Notes under the pieces: model-generated
What the model was told of the DNA's origin: nothing
The model's database searches: none
The model's input: the letters and a program-made list of their open reading frames with translations, nothing else
Translations under genes and position numbers: made by a program
Part shown: in pieces, positions 9,893 to 19,203 of the stretch
Numbering within the stretch: position 1 is the first letter of the stretch
How the letters are laid out: each line of letters opens with the position of its first letter
From: Piezodorus guildinii
Lineage: Eukaryota > Arthropoda > Insecta > Hemiptera > Pentatomidae
Direction: 5' to 3'
Assembly (NCBI GenBank): GCA_023052935.1
Contig: CM041293.1
Span: 174,149,600 to 174,213,599, forward strand
Length of the DNA: 64,000 nt

Positions 9893-10102
9893 TTATTCCT
9901 TTTTTTTAACTTTGACAGGACTTATTAACATCAATTTGACAAGATCAGCAATAGTTGAATCGGTGTAAAAAGAGATGGTTTCAGCTAGTCTAATTACAAG
10001 CCGAGGTCTTGCACCTATCCACTGAGACTTTATGTAATCTTGAAAAATCCTTCCATATTCCTGTCTGAGAATAAATTCTTTATCTTCATCAGTATTTCCT
10101 TC
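9893..10102 (-). CDS. Terminal exon E2 (distal copy, unit A) of an unrecognised gene
   Basis: This exon encodes 69 residues, EGNTDEDKEFILRQEYGRIF at the start and ending SPVKVKKKE, followed by TAA at 9893-9895. It is preceded on the minus strand by a T-rich tract ending TTTCTCAG, a good 3' splice site at 10103-10104. Phase is 0 and matches the donor of E1 (15889), giving a 138-residue protein if joined. The sequence looks like amphipathic helices with a lysine-rich tail; I do not recognise a family. A second E2 copy lies closer to E1 at 12877-13089, so this distal exon would be an alternative or unused acceptor. Copies in B and C differ mostly by conservative changes (D/E, I/V, S/P). Confidence 0.5.
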   Translation of the reverse strand, partial: EGNTDEDKEFILRQEYGRIFQDYIKSQWIGARPRLVIRLAETISFYTDSTIADLVKLMLISPVKVKKKE

Positions 10103-10200
10103 CTGAGAAATAAACAAGCAAATATAAATTAATTTAGAGATTTTAAGAAAATTATTTACTAATTAAATTAAGAACATTCTGTTTTCTCATAAATACATCA

Positions 10201-10311
10201 TAAATCTGTTTCCTCTCATTTTTACTGGCGAAACCATCCTCATCTCTCTTGGGTTTCCGAATGGATTAATGACGTTTTATAGATTTAACGTTCTTTTGGT
10301 TCATTATCTTT
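10201..10311 (+). pseudogene. BEL protease remnant fused to LTR, unit A
   Basis: About 70 bp match the end of the protease frame (coding for PLIFTGETILISLGFP...). They are followed by a short tail (gacgttttatagattt) and directly by an LTR. The same junction occurs at 27563-27670 and, with more upstream coding, at 48420-48500. It is an internally deleted BEL copy lacking the rest of pol. Confidence 0.7.
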
Positions 10312-10798
10312 TGTTAAGAATTGAAATAGTTTTATGTTTATATTTCTCCATTTGTAATTTTATTTGTTTTATTTTGTGATTTATTATGTGCAAGCGCTAC
10401 ACTCAATTGTTTTATTCAATTTGAAACAGCTGTTAAGTGACCACTGGGCAGAGGGCATTCTGGGATTGTGAAAGAGGGAGTTAATGGAGCCACACGCCAG
10501 TATAGGCGGTGTTTAATTAAGTTGGTGGTCGCAGATGTGTCTTATTGTTCTCAAATCGCACTTCATCGAGGAAAATCAAAAGGAATCGAGGAAAATCACA
10601 GAAAATAGTAGAAAATTGTCGCAAGGGGTAGGAGTCGCTAAAGGAAAGAAGGAACATCACAGACGAGAGGGGAAGGAAGTCATCAGGGATAGAAAGAATC
10701 ACCACCTTGCATATTATAAACAGTATTTTGTTTTATTTTAATTAATATAAGCTTATCCATGTTCTCTCTTTTATTATTTCATTTACTTACCCTCAACA
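10312..10798 (+). repeat. BEL LTR, full-length, unit A
   Basis: It runs from TGTTAAGAATTG to ACCCTCAACA, with TG...CA ends. Matching copies are at 27671-28157 and 48501-48973, and a deleted one is at 8598-8717. It includes a less AT-rich internal patch (10430-10690) that has open frames on both strands, which I take as chance. Confidence 0.7.
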
Positions 10799-10810
10799 AG
10801 GTTACACTGG

Positions 10811-12275
10811 TCGACAGAATAGATAGATAGATAACTGTTTTTTTATTTTTTTTTCAGCATATTACAACAAAAATATAACATGTAAAAAAATATTAATAGA
10901 ACTATGGTCTTTTAGACCGTCTAGTCCGGAGCCGACCTGTTTAATTTTATAATTTATATAACAGTAACTATATTCATATATGATACACTACACAATAACA
11001 CTAAAATAATCTCACTCACTGATTCAACTATTTCATTATCAGGCTCAAACAACAAAACAATAACAATAATAATAAACAATTACATATATAAATATATTAC
11101 AATTGTTAAATATAGTTAAACTCTTTTATAAGTTTATATCTGTAGGGCCATGCTATTTTACAATATTTATACACAGCCATCCAGTTCTGTCCATTAAGAT
11201 AGTTTATTACTTCATCGGTGTTTAAATAATTCTTTCCGAAACAGCTTATTCTAATTTCAGATAAAATGGGACATGTGGCGAGGAAATGAAAGGTATTTTC
11301 TACTTCTTTTCTATTACAAAGCGAACACATCACATTGTTATTTGACCAAAATCTATTATAGTTGAGGTATACCAATTCACATCTAACTTTAAATATCCAT
11401 TTCGCCCCATTAAAACTTAATTTGGTATCAAACAAATATTGTGTCCCATTATCATGATCTAAGTTTTTATATACAAACATTTTCTCTGAGACTATAGCCC
11501 TTTGTAAAAATTTTGATCTATAAATAGCTGTCAGTGATTGTCTAAATTGCTGTAAGATTAGAGCCCAGTTATATTTGTTTTCAGGTTGAATGTCTATTGA
11601 AATATTATTTTTTTCGGCCAGTTCTCTTACATCTTTAATCCAGAAAATATTTTGTTTGATGACTTCCTCATTTATGAAATGTGGCAGTCTATTATTTGGT
11701 AGATTTTTAACTTTTAAAATGTAGTTGTTTTGAATTTTTAAAGTTTCCACGAACATTGGGACTATTTTTGTTTCGATGTGCAGCAGGTATGACGGTGTGG
11801 CTTGTGGGAGGCTAAATAATTTTTTAATAAAATAATATAAAAGTTTTTCCGTTTCTATATATTCCTTACTTCCCCATGCCTGAGCTCCATATCCTATGAA
11901 TGATTTAAAAACGGCATTAAATACTTCAAGTTTTGATTTATAGGGTATACTGTTGTTAAATAGGAAATTTTTCCATATGGAGTTGAATGCCATTTTTGCT
12001 TTTGATAACGTCTGCTGTAGCTGTTTTTTTAAGGATAGTGTGGGTGTAAGGATAATACCCAGGTATTTATATTCATTTACTACCTCTATTGCTTGGTTAT
12101 TGAAAAACCATTTTTCATTTCGCCCACGTTTACCTCCTCCATTTCTGAAAATTAATATTTTAGACTTATTTAAATTGATCTCTAAATTCCACATTTGGCA
12201 ATATTTTTCCATATCATTTATCATTAGCTGTAATGTTTTAGGGTCAGTTGCTACCAATGTGATATCGACAGAATA
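10811..12275 (-). mobile_element. LINE insertion with 11-bp target-site duplication, unit A
   Basis: The direct repeat TCGACAGAATA stands at 10811-10821 and 12265-12275. Between them lies a minus-strand non-LTR element whose 3' end (low-coordinate side) finishes in a tetranucleotide tail read as TATCTATCTATC. Its 3' UTR has a hairpin (GGTC-TAAAA-GACC around 10904-10916). The 5' end is truncated within the reverse transcriptase. The insertion lies just beyond the BEL LTR and is shared with B (28170-29637) and C (48986-50515). Confidence 0.85.
11106..12264 (-). pseudogene. C-terminal half of LINE ORF2 (RT thumb and zinc-knuckle-like end)
   Basis: A minus-strand frame of about 385 codons starts immediately after where the YADD motif should be (ITLVATDPKTLQ). 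It continues through NLEINLNKSKIL and VNEYKYLGIILTP (conserved RT motifs) and GYGAQAWG to a C-terminal CSLCNRKEVENTFHFLATCP, the CX2C...HX4C knuckle common at the end of many insect LINE ORFs. It is uninterrupted in this copy only; B has a frameshift and C several. It has no endonuclease or catalytic core and is dead. The clade is not assigned. Confidence 0.8.
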
Positions 12276-12876
12276 ATTCGGCGACTCATAATAACGAACG
12301 GGTTGAGGCTGCGAGCAAACGCGTCAGTCGTCCCTCTTCCCAACAATTATATAATGCAGTATGAAATAATGTGAAACATTATAAATTTAAAAAATATACC
12401 CTAAGTGATAAGGGTTATCCGCCCCTGACATTATTTTTCAAGTTCTTAGACAACAAATTTTTTTATAATGTTGCATTAAAAAATACACACAACCCTTCTA
12501 TTAACAACTCCTATATTTTAATAGTCATTTTAGCAATTTAATAATCTTTCATCTCGCTCAATAACTGATCAATTATCACTTTGTAAGTGTCCCTACCAGA
12601 GATCACTTCTCAGCCAGGGAATAGAGATGGGGTCAAAGCCGGTCTCCTCTTTCTCTCATAAAATAATAATTTATAACTGAACCTTAGGACTACTTAAAAC
12701 TTTTATAAATGTAAAAATCAACAATTATAACTAATTGAAAGGAAGAAATAAAATAAGAAAACTGGATTAAAAATAAGTACAAAATTTATTTTGAAACCAT
12801 GAATTATAACACAAGTAAAAAAATATATAAAAATATTATACAACAAATAAATTTAGTGATAACAATATAAAATAAC
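12276..12876. other. LINE flank and shortened module X
   Basis: Bases 12276-12396 continue the pre-insertion sequence beyond the LTR, with a GC-richer patch (cggcgactcataataacgaa...) that may be BEL leader. From 12397 the sequence repeats 8735 onward with a deletion of about 700 bp. No gene is seen. Confidence 0.5.
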
Positions 12877-13089
12877 TTATTCCTTTTTTTTTTTTTTTCG
12901 GACAGGACTTAATAACATCAATTTTACAAGATCAGCAATAGTTGAATCGGTGTAAAAAGAGATGGTTTCAGCTAGTCTAATAACAAGTCGAGGTCTTGCA
13001 CCTATCCACTGAGTCTTTATATATTGTTGAAATACTCTTCCATATTCCTGTCTCAGAATAAATTCTTTATTTTGATCTGTATTTCCTTC
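12877..13089 (-). CDS. Terminal exon E2 (proximal copy, unit A)
   Basis: This encodes 70 residues, starting EGNTDQNKEF and ending SPVRKKKKKE with TAA at 12877-12879. The acceptor is a long T run ending CAG at 13090-13091. It is in phase 0 with the E1 donor, across an intron of 2,799 bases, making it the nearest acceptor for E1 in this unit. The lysine tail is encoded by a run of 15 A, whose length decides the C-terminus; unit B has 14 and reads on. Core residues (RQEYGR, ARPRLVIRLAET, FYTDSTIADLVKLML) are shared by all seven E2 copies. Confidence 0.5.
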   Translation of the reverse strand, partial: EGNTDQNKEFILRQEYGRVFQQYIKTQWIGARPRLVIRLAETISFYTDSTIADLVKLMLLSPVRKKKKKE

Positions 13090-13280
13090 CTGAAAAAAAA
13101 AAAAAAAAAAACAAGAAAAAATAAATTAATTTAGAGATTTTAAGAAAATTATTTACTAATTAAATTAAGAACATTCTTAAAGAATACTTGTATAGTAAGA
13201 AAACCTCTGCTTCGCACAGGCGCAATTTGAATGTGGTCTCATTTATGTCTAAAAAGCACTGTTTCACCAATTTAGAGTTT

Positions 13281-13550
13281 TTTGTTGTTTATTTATTTAA
13301 CGATCCTTAATGCTACAGAGGCTAACCGGAAGGTGCTACAGAGTCCTAAATTTTGCCTATCTAGGTTTGATTAGGATAGGGATCTTTGAGGAGTATATGA
13401 TAACAAAGGCTCAGGACCACCTTCTTACGTCTCATCCAAAGGACGGTATAACTAAGGATTTTTTACCCCTATTAAAAAATTTTGTGGCCACCTGCGGGTT
13501 TGAACCCTTGACCTTGGCTGTTATGCTAGTCACTGCACCATAGTTGTTAA
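13281..13550 (-). mobile_element. tRNA-derived SINE, unit A
   Basis: Read on the minus strand from about 13545, TGGTGCAGTGACTAGC resembles an A box and GGGTTCAAACCC at 13507-13495 is a clean B box. The body then carries 'aaaaatccttagttataccg' and ends in an AAATAAATAAAC-type tail. The SINE lies in the E1-E2a intron. The plus-strand 77-codon frame here is only its antisense. Copies are at 30641-30910 and 45611-45880, with a truncated one at 52250-52332. Confidence 0.8.
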
Positions 13551-15888
13551 AAAGGCATGAGGAAATTGTAATCATTTAGAAAATTAAGTTATTACCACAG
13601 CAAAAAATCAACTTTAGATTTTAATAAAACCATGATCAAGTAAATTGGTCTAAAAATAAATAAATGACAGAATTTTAGGATGTCTTTAAAAAAATTTAAA
13701 GTTGATATAGCAACTTTTGGAAATCAATATTAATTTATTACTGAACCCTCAGACAATCAAACAATTTAATAAAATAAAACTATGGGCATGGAAGGCTGTT
13801 ACATTAGCCAATATGCTACAGGTGACCCCGATTTAGAATTAATCGCTTTGGCATTGGAAGTTCATCTTGACAAAAAGTGCACTTTAAAAAAAAATATAGC
13901 TTAAAATTGGTTCAGTTTATTTGTTTGTTATTTCAAAGTGAAAAATAGATACAAATTTGCCCATAGATGCAGCTTTAGATAATTTTAGATGCCATTGTTA
14001 ATGTTTTACCATTATTGCCAGTTATTGTAGAATGAGTTAATTTCAATCGAAAGTTAATTAAACTATAAATAAAATAATACAAAATTCTATTACTGTAACA
14101 AAGGGTAATTTTGTATAAAGGAGTAATTTTTAACAGATCCCACTATGTAACATTCAAAGATATGTTCTTGAACCTTAGCACTAAATGTTCTATTAATTTG
14201 AAATTAAAATGACTCGATTAAAAAAACAAAACAACATAATATGAAACAAGACATAAGAATGAAAAATAAACAACATTTATGAAGGAATAAAATGTAAATA
14301 TGAATGGAATTGAATAAAAAACAATTTAGTTAAATAAAATAAGACATAAGGATGAAAAATAAACACTGAACATAAATATTAAATGAATTTAAGAACTGTT
14401 GATTTAAAAGTTAAATGTTAGGTGTAAAATGCATGATATAAAGTGGCTCTTCTGGTTTGTCGATTTAGTTGAAAAAGTTCCTGCAACATCCCAGGCATAT
14501 GGTCCTCAAAAATATTAAATCCATACAACTTATAATTTTTGAGCTTGACTAACCACACAAACTCAGACTTTTTTTAGGGCTTGTTCATTTTGACTCTTGT
14601 GTATTTTTGGCTTAAACTCGAATTGCAAAATTTTCATGATCACAATACATTTTCTTACTATATATTTCATATATAAGTAACTGAATGTAATGAATTAAAA
14701 AACAATATCAGTATGAAAAATGATTATTATTTATGAATGGATAAATATAAGAATGAACGGAATAAAGTGAAAATAATTTGATTAATTAAATCAAGATATT
14801 GAATATAAAATAAATTATGTATACATATTTAATGTCCATAAGTAATTAGCGATTTAAAAATTTAAAAATTATCTTTTTAAAAATGATTAATAAATAGTGC
14901 TACATTAATAAACAGCTACTTCACTTATCACAGTTGTTAAACTCAAATTAAGAATTTAACCTCTAATTTAACTTTAATCTCTAACTTAAACTATCAATTT
15001 GAAATTTAAAAAAGTTAGAGAATTAAATTGGAACATGTGTTTCAGACCAAACAATTTAACTTTAGAAATTATTATCTGAAACAATCACTTAGTTTTATTC
15101 ATTTTTCATAACTCAACATTACCTTATACAACTCTGTATATAAGAAAACACTTTTTCTAAAATCGTCACCTTTTTAACTGTGAAATTCGATTTAAAAAGT
15201 TCAAAAAAAAAAATATATTTTTACTCTTTCTGTTTAAGTTACATATTTGTGTAAGTTACATATGTGTCCATGTATTATCAATATTAACAAGATAATATGT
15301 TAATTATCTTATACACAGTATTAATCTAGTAAAAGTTGATGATGAGGGATGAAAAGCCGACAAAACTAACTGAATGTAGTAAATATCAATATAGTCGATT
15401 ATTTAATAAAACACATGTTTCAATCGAAACTCACTGATTAAGTGATTTTATCTATTTCATCTATAAGTGTTTAAAAATTCTTAATTTTATGTGAATAATG
15501 GACGTAAGTGAAAATCGTGTGTTGTGTGCTCCGTATTTTATAACGTCAAAAAATAACATATTTTATTATCATTAAATTTTCAATTATTGTTTAAAAAAAA
15601 CAAAACAACATTATTGCAAAGTTACATCATACAAATATTGGCATTACACGCCTTTTGAATCTAGAAACACGTTAAGTTTTGAAAAACGATAGTTATTAGT
15701 TAGCATGTCCGATTAAATCGAAAACGCTGTCAAAACCAGAAGGCGATCTATTTCATTAAAAAATTGTTGATAGTAGAATCATGATAGTGAATTTGTCACT
15801 ATCATCTTGTAGCACGCCTTTGTGGAACGAACGATGTAAAATAGGATTTGTACCAAAAAAAATTAATATTAATAAAGTTTCAACTCAC
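13551..15888 (-). other. Intron between E2a and E1, AT-rich, no exon seen
   Basis: No open frame with splice signals was found. Bases 14280-14400 carry a local imperfect repeat ('gaaaaataaacaacatttatgaa...' twice). Bases 14410-15310 carry a diverged dispersed-repeat module on the plus strand (aaaatgcatgatataaagtg, tttcatgatcacaatacatt). Unit B (31000-33248) is almost identical; unit C (52340-54313) is similar with small indels. Confidence 0.55.
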
Positions 15889-16095
15889 CGTCAATTCACC
15901 TTCCATCTTCAAAAGAGCTTCACTAAATGACAGTGGTATATTTAGAGATAATTTGAGGGTGTAATATTCTTCTATTTTCCTCAATTCTTGTATAGCTCTT
16001 CGTCGGCTTTCTGGTAACGACTTAAATCGGTCATAAAAAACTCTTCCTACAAATGCAGACAATTCCACCACAGCCCTTTCATACTCTAACGACAT
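15889..16095 (-). CDS. Exon E1 of an unrecognised gene, unit A
   Basis: This encodes 69 residues beginning MSLEYERAVVELSAFVGRVF and ending ALLKMEGELT, with a strong donor (ACG|GTGAGT) at 15889/15888. Phase is 0, matching E2. The ATG is supported because an in-frame stop lies 9 bases upstream; a possible 3' splice site (TTATTTCCAG) lies just before that, suggesting an upstream untranslated exon. The predicted peptide is helical, with a basic stretch (LPESRRRAIQELRKIEEYY). It is conserved and unbroken in all three units, with one residue difference in C (S to N). No family is recognised. It may be a young or rapidly evolving gene, or a captured host exon. Confidence 0.55.
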
Positions 16096-16156
16096 TTTGA
16101 ATTATCTGGAAATAATTAAAAATTTATTAATAATCAGAAAACATTTTTTATCTGAC

Positions 16157-16258
<102 letters not shown>

Positions 16259-16330
16259 TACAGTCGACTGTAGAAATTATTGTTGGTAGAAATAATCGGG
16301 AGTCAGTTTTTTTTTTAATATTTTAATTTT

Positions 16331-16370
16331 GCCGACGTTTCGGCTCAAACTTGTGAGCCATCATCAGTGC
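16331..16370 (-). ncRNA. Hammerhead-like core in left foldback arm (candidate)
   Basis: The minus strand reads UGCA, CUGAUGA, (U)GGCUC, an 8-nt loop, GAGCC, GAAA, CGUC, GGCA. All conserved hammerhead core bases are present and stem II is five pairs. Stem I pairs with one mismatch. An unpaired U sits between CUGAUGA and stem II, and stem III would be only ACGU, which could form solely between two molecules. Activity is unproven. Confidence 0.35.
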
Positions 16371-16427
16371 ATTACTGAGCCATGTCAAGTCTAGACTGCG
16401 GAGTTTATGCTTGACATGGCTCAGTAA

Positions 16428-16468
16428 TGCCCTGATGATGGCTCACAAGTTTGAGCCGAAACGTCGGA
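16428..16468 (+). ncRNA. Hammerhead-like core in right foldback arm (candidate)
   Basis: The plus strand reads UGCC, CUGAUGA, (U)GGCUC, an 8-nt loop, GAGCC, GAAA, CGUC, GGAA. The core is complete, with the same extra U and the same loop-less ACGU for stem III as in the left arm. Stem I has two pairs, a mismatch and one more pair. Minimal hammerheads that act as dimers are known from Penelope-like elements; whether this belongs with them is inference. Confidence 0.4.
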
Positions 16469-16740
16469 AAAATTTAAATATTAGAAACGACTGACTCTCG
16501 ATTATTTCTACCTACGATATATATAGACATCATAATTAAATTATAATATCACAAAAACAGAAGAGAAATTAAATAATAAATAAATCAATAATAAAAAAAT
16601 TATGTGTAAGCAGAAGGCTTAAGATTGGTCCAAAATAGCTAATGTGTTTTCAATGATCGAATAATTTTGAAATAAACGCAATATTGTTCTTTGATAGAGT
16701 ATTCAAGGAGTCAACACCTATCAAGTGTCTTTACTCTGTC

Positions 16741-17247
16741 AAGGCAGCGCTACACGGTGAGAAAACAGGTATGTGTAGGTGAGGTAAAATATCATGATAG
16801 CGAGGTCTTGTGAGAGTAGACGAAAGTAGCGGGAGAGGAGGGAAGGCTTATTAAAAAAAAAATGGATAGTGACATCAAATATTAATATTTTTTAAAATCC
16901 TATAATATTACTTTAAAAAAACTAAATGTTAAATTTATAACAAAACAAACAAGTGTAATTTTTTTTTTTTTTTTTACTTCAATCTTTTTTGTATAGAATA
17001 CACAGTTTTAAAACAATACAAGTGTAATATACACATCATAAAAACGTGTTTTTTTAAATGTATAAACTCGATTTTAAGAAATTAAACATTATTTATAATT
17101 AATAAAAAATAAATAAACGATGATGTAATACAGAAAAATTCGGTAATTGAATATTAATTATAATGTGTTGAAAGTATGATAATTCACTCTCACCAAATCT
17201 CACCTCACCTACACCCACCTGTATTCTCACCGTATAGCGTGGCCGCC
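16741..17247. mobile_element. Non-autonomous TIR element (hAT-like?), first, unit A
   Basis: The left end (AAGGCAGCGCTACACGGTGA) and the right end (reverse complement of GGCGGCCACGCTATACGGTG) are imperfect inverted repeats that extend over about 50 bases, including 'acaggt...gtgtaggtgaggt'. The interior is AT-rich without coding. TIRs of this length suggest a MITE; the superfamily is uncertain. Confidence 0.6.
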
Positions 17248-17301
17248 ATTGTTGAACGGTGATAGCTACGTCAGAACGTCTTGTTGTACCAGTCAGTAGA
17301 T

Positions 17302-17630
17302 AAAGGCAGTGCTAGATGGAGGCAGGTGTAGAGGAGGTAAAATATCGTGATAGCGAGGTCTCGAGAAAGTTTACGACAGTAGCGGGAGAGGGCGAAAGCT
17401 TATTTTTTGAAAATTAATATAGATAATTTGAAATATTACTTAATAAAAAATCCTATAATCTCAATAAATATTATAATTAAAACTGAATGATTACGTTAAA
17501 GCAAAACAGACAAATATAACTTTCACATCATATGAAAACATTTTTTTTTTAATGTAGAAACTCTATTTTAAGAAATTAAACATTGTTTATAAAATAATAA
17601 ATGAGAAGAAATATAGAAAATTCGGTAATT
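17302..17630. mobile_element. Second related TIR element, right end lost, unit A
   Basis: It begins AAAGGCAGTGCTAGATGGAG, related to the previous element's end, and follows it after about 55 bases. The matching right end is missing here and in B because a foldback starts at 17637. In C (55543-55982) the full element is present and ends with the complement of AAAGCCGCGCTACACGGTGA. Confidence 0.55.
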
Positions 17631-17636
17631 CAATAC

Positions 17637-17815
17637 TGAGCCATGTCCAAGCATAAACTGAGTTTATGCTTTTTATAAATGTTTATGCTTTATTATAAAC
17701 TGAGAGTTTATGCTTTGGCATGGCTCAGTAATGCCCTGATCATGGCTCACAAGCATGAACCGAAACGACGGCAAAATTAAAATATTTAAACAAAAAAACA
17801 ACTGACTCCTCATCA
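17637..17815. mobile_element. Foldback element, left arm mostly lost (A/B boundary)
   Basis: It keeps a central hairpin (ATAAACTGAGTTTAT) and the right arm, with CTGATCATGG in place of CTGATGATGG and GAAACGACGG in place of GAAACGTCGG. It marks the start of the unit B left block. The complete version is at 56174-56477. Confidence 0.65.
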
Positions 17816-18332
17816 CCTATAAAATACATAAAAAGTACTACTAAAAGCATGATCCTACAAGTTTTTTAAAGTTTATAATAATGATAATATTTAACTATTT
17901 TGGTAAAATAGATATATTTATAACTAGATGGCCACTATCTAAGTAAAACAGTAAAGCATGCTCACACTCCACTACCATACTCTCCCTCTGTATATGTATG
18001 TATATACAGTGAAAATGAGAGAAAGGGCTTCGGATTTGTAGATAACGATTTTATCTAATAAATTACTAATGACTTTTATCTGGATTTCAGATTAAATATC
18101 ATTAAAAGAATATTTAAATTTAAATATTAATTATTGATTCTAAACAAAAATTAAAAATACTAAGAATAAGATTTAAATAAAAACCTCACTCCAAAAATTA
18201 TGCAAAGTTTGTTTTTATATTCTCTAATCAAAATTCTTGAATTTCTTATAGCCGGGTTTGATTCTATTACCCGAAAATTAAATAACTGCTCTTAAGTTTT
18301 CCCTAGCGCTTCTTCTGAGGTACGCTTCAAAC

Positions 18333-18482
18333 ATGGACGCCCAGAACTCATTGCAGGACAAAGAAATCCTCATTGCGAATTTTAAAAATGGGAAAGAGGC
18401 CAAGAAGAATGAATAGCTTATATTATTTAGAGGAGCCGTGCAACAGTTAAAGATATTCATGTTCAACAACGATAATATTTAA
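18333..18482 (+). pseudogene. Decayed 51-codon coding segment, copy B
   Basis: Same as 532-684: ATG at 18333, the shared in-frame TAG at codon 28, and the end at TAA 18480. Differences from A include NFKNGKEAKKNE in place of NFKNGKEATKKE and a Val-to-Ala change. Confidence 0.4.
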
Positions 18483-18642
18483 TTATTTCTATATAATAAT
18501 TAAATATAGATAACTATTATCAACGAAAAATAGTAAAGTATGCCTACATTCTCCCTATATATGTGTATATATACATATACTCAATAAAAGGCTATAATAC
18601 TAGAATCTAACATAAATTAAACACTAAATATGGCAAGCTTAC

Positions 18643-18739
18643 CTTTCTTCCTCTGTAGAGCTGTCCTGAGAAGAATATTCTGGAGCGAAGACTATCCTGA
18701 GAAGAGTGAGTCTAAGGAGGTATCTGTACTTCTTTGTAC
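18643..18739 (-). other. 97-nt splice-bounded segment, copy B
   Basis: Same acceptor (TTGGTTTTAG) and donor (GTAAGC) as at 850-946. Here the open frame would read ...VFAPEYSSQDSSTEEE..., while the frame open in A is stopped by TAG. The frame disagreement argues against coding. Confidence 0.25.
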
Positions 18740-19129
18740 CTAAAACCAAGGAAAGTGAGGGGGGGTTGAAGAGAGGGGGGTAGGGTTAGTTTGGGCCAAT
18801 GGGAATTCATCCCGTTATCAAACATTTTCCCAGGTAAAAATTTTGGAAAATCAACGATTTGAAGGAAATTAGTAGGAATATTTTTATTGATGCTTATGGT
18901 AATTAAATATTAATCATATAAATAGTGTTATGATATATATTATAAATATATGCAGCCTCCTCAAAAAGGATGCTCATTATAATATTATATCAGTGCAAAC
19001 CATTCAGATTTTTTACTAGATCGCCAATCTTATTATTAGTAAATATAAATAAAAAATCTTGTTCCGACAACTCACGAATTTCACTTATCTAGACTGTTAA
19101 AATAAATTTAAAAGCTAACGCACCAGTCT

Positions 19130-19203
19130 CCAACAATGTCATCGCGTGGTGGATGTTGTCTAATCAGCATGGAGCGCGGATTGTACTGCACCGGAGCCTT
19201 TCT
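19130..19203 (+). pseudogene. Short Jockey RT fragment, copy B
   Basis: Equivalent to 1647-1741 but shorter at the left, with a 2-base deletion (cagcatgg for cagtactgg) that breaks the frame. Confidence 0.7.

Noticed and set aside
10517..10741. Overlapping ORFs on both strands (62 and 68 codons), identical at 27876-28100
   Set aside because: They lie inside the BEL LTR, show no motif, and the C copy (48657-48920) changes frame by indels.
11106..12276. Variant catalytic motif YSVD in the LINE reverse transcriptase
   Set aside because: The codons for YSV belong to the duplicated target site, not to the element.
13310..13543. 77-codon plus-strand frame, also at 30670 and 45639
   Set aside because: It is the antisense of a tRNA-derived SINE; its length reflects chance lack of stops.
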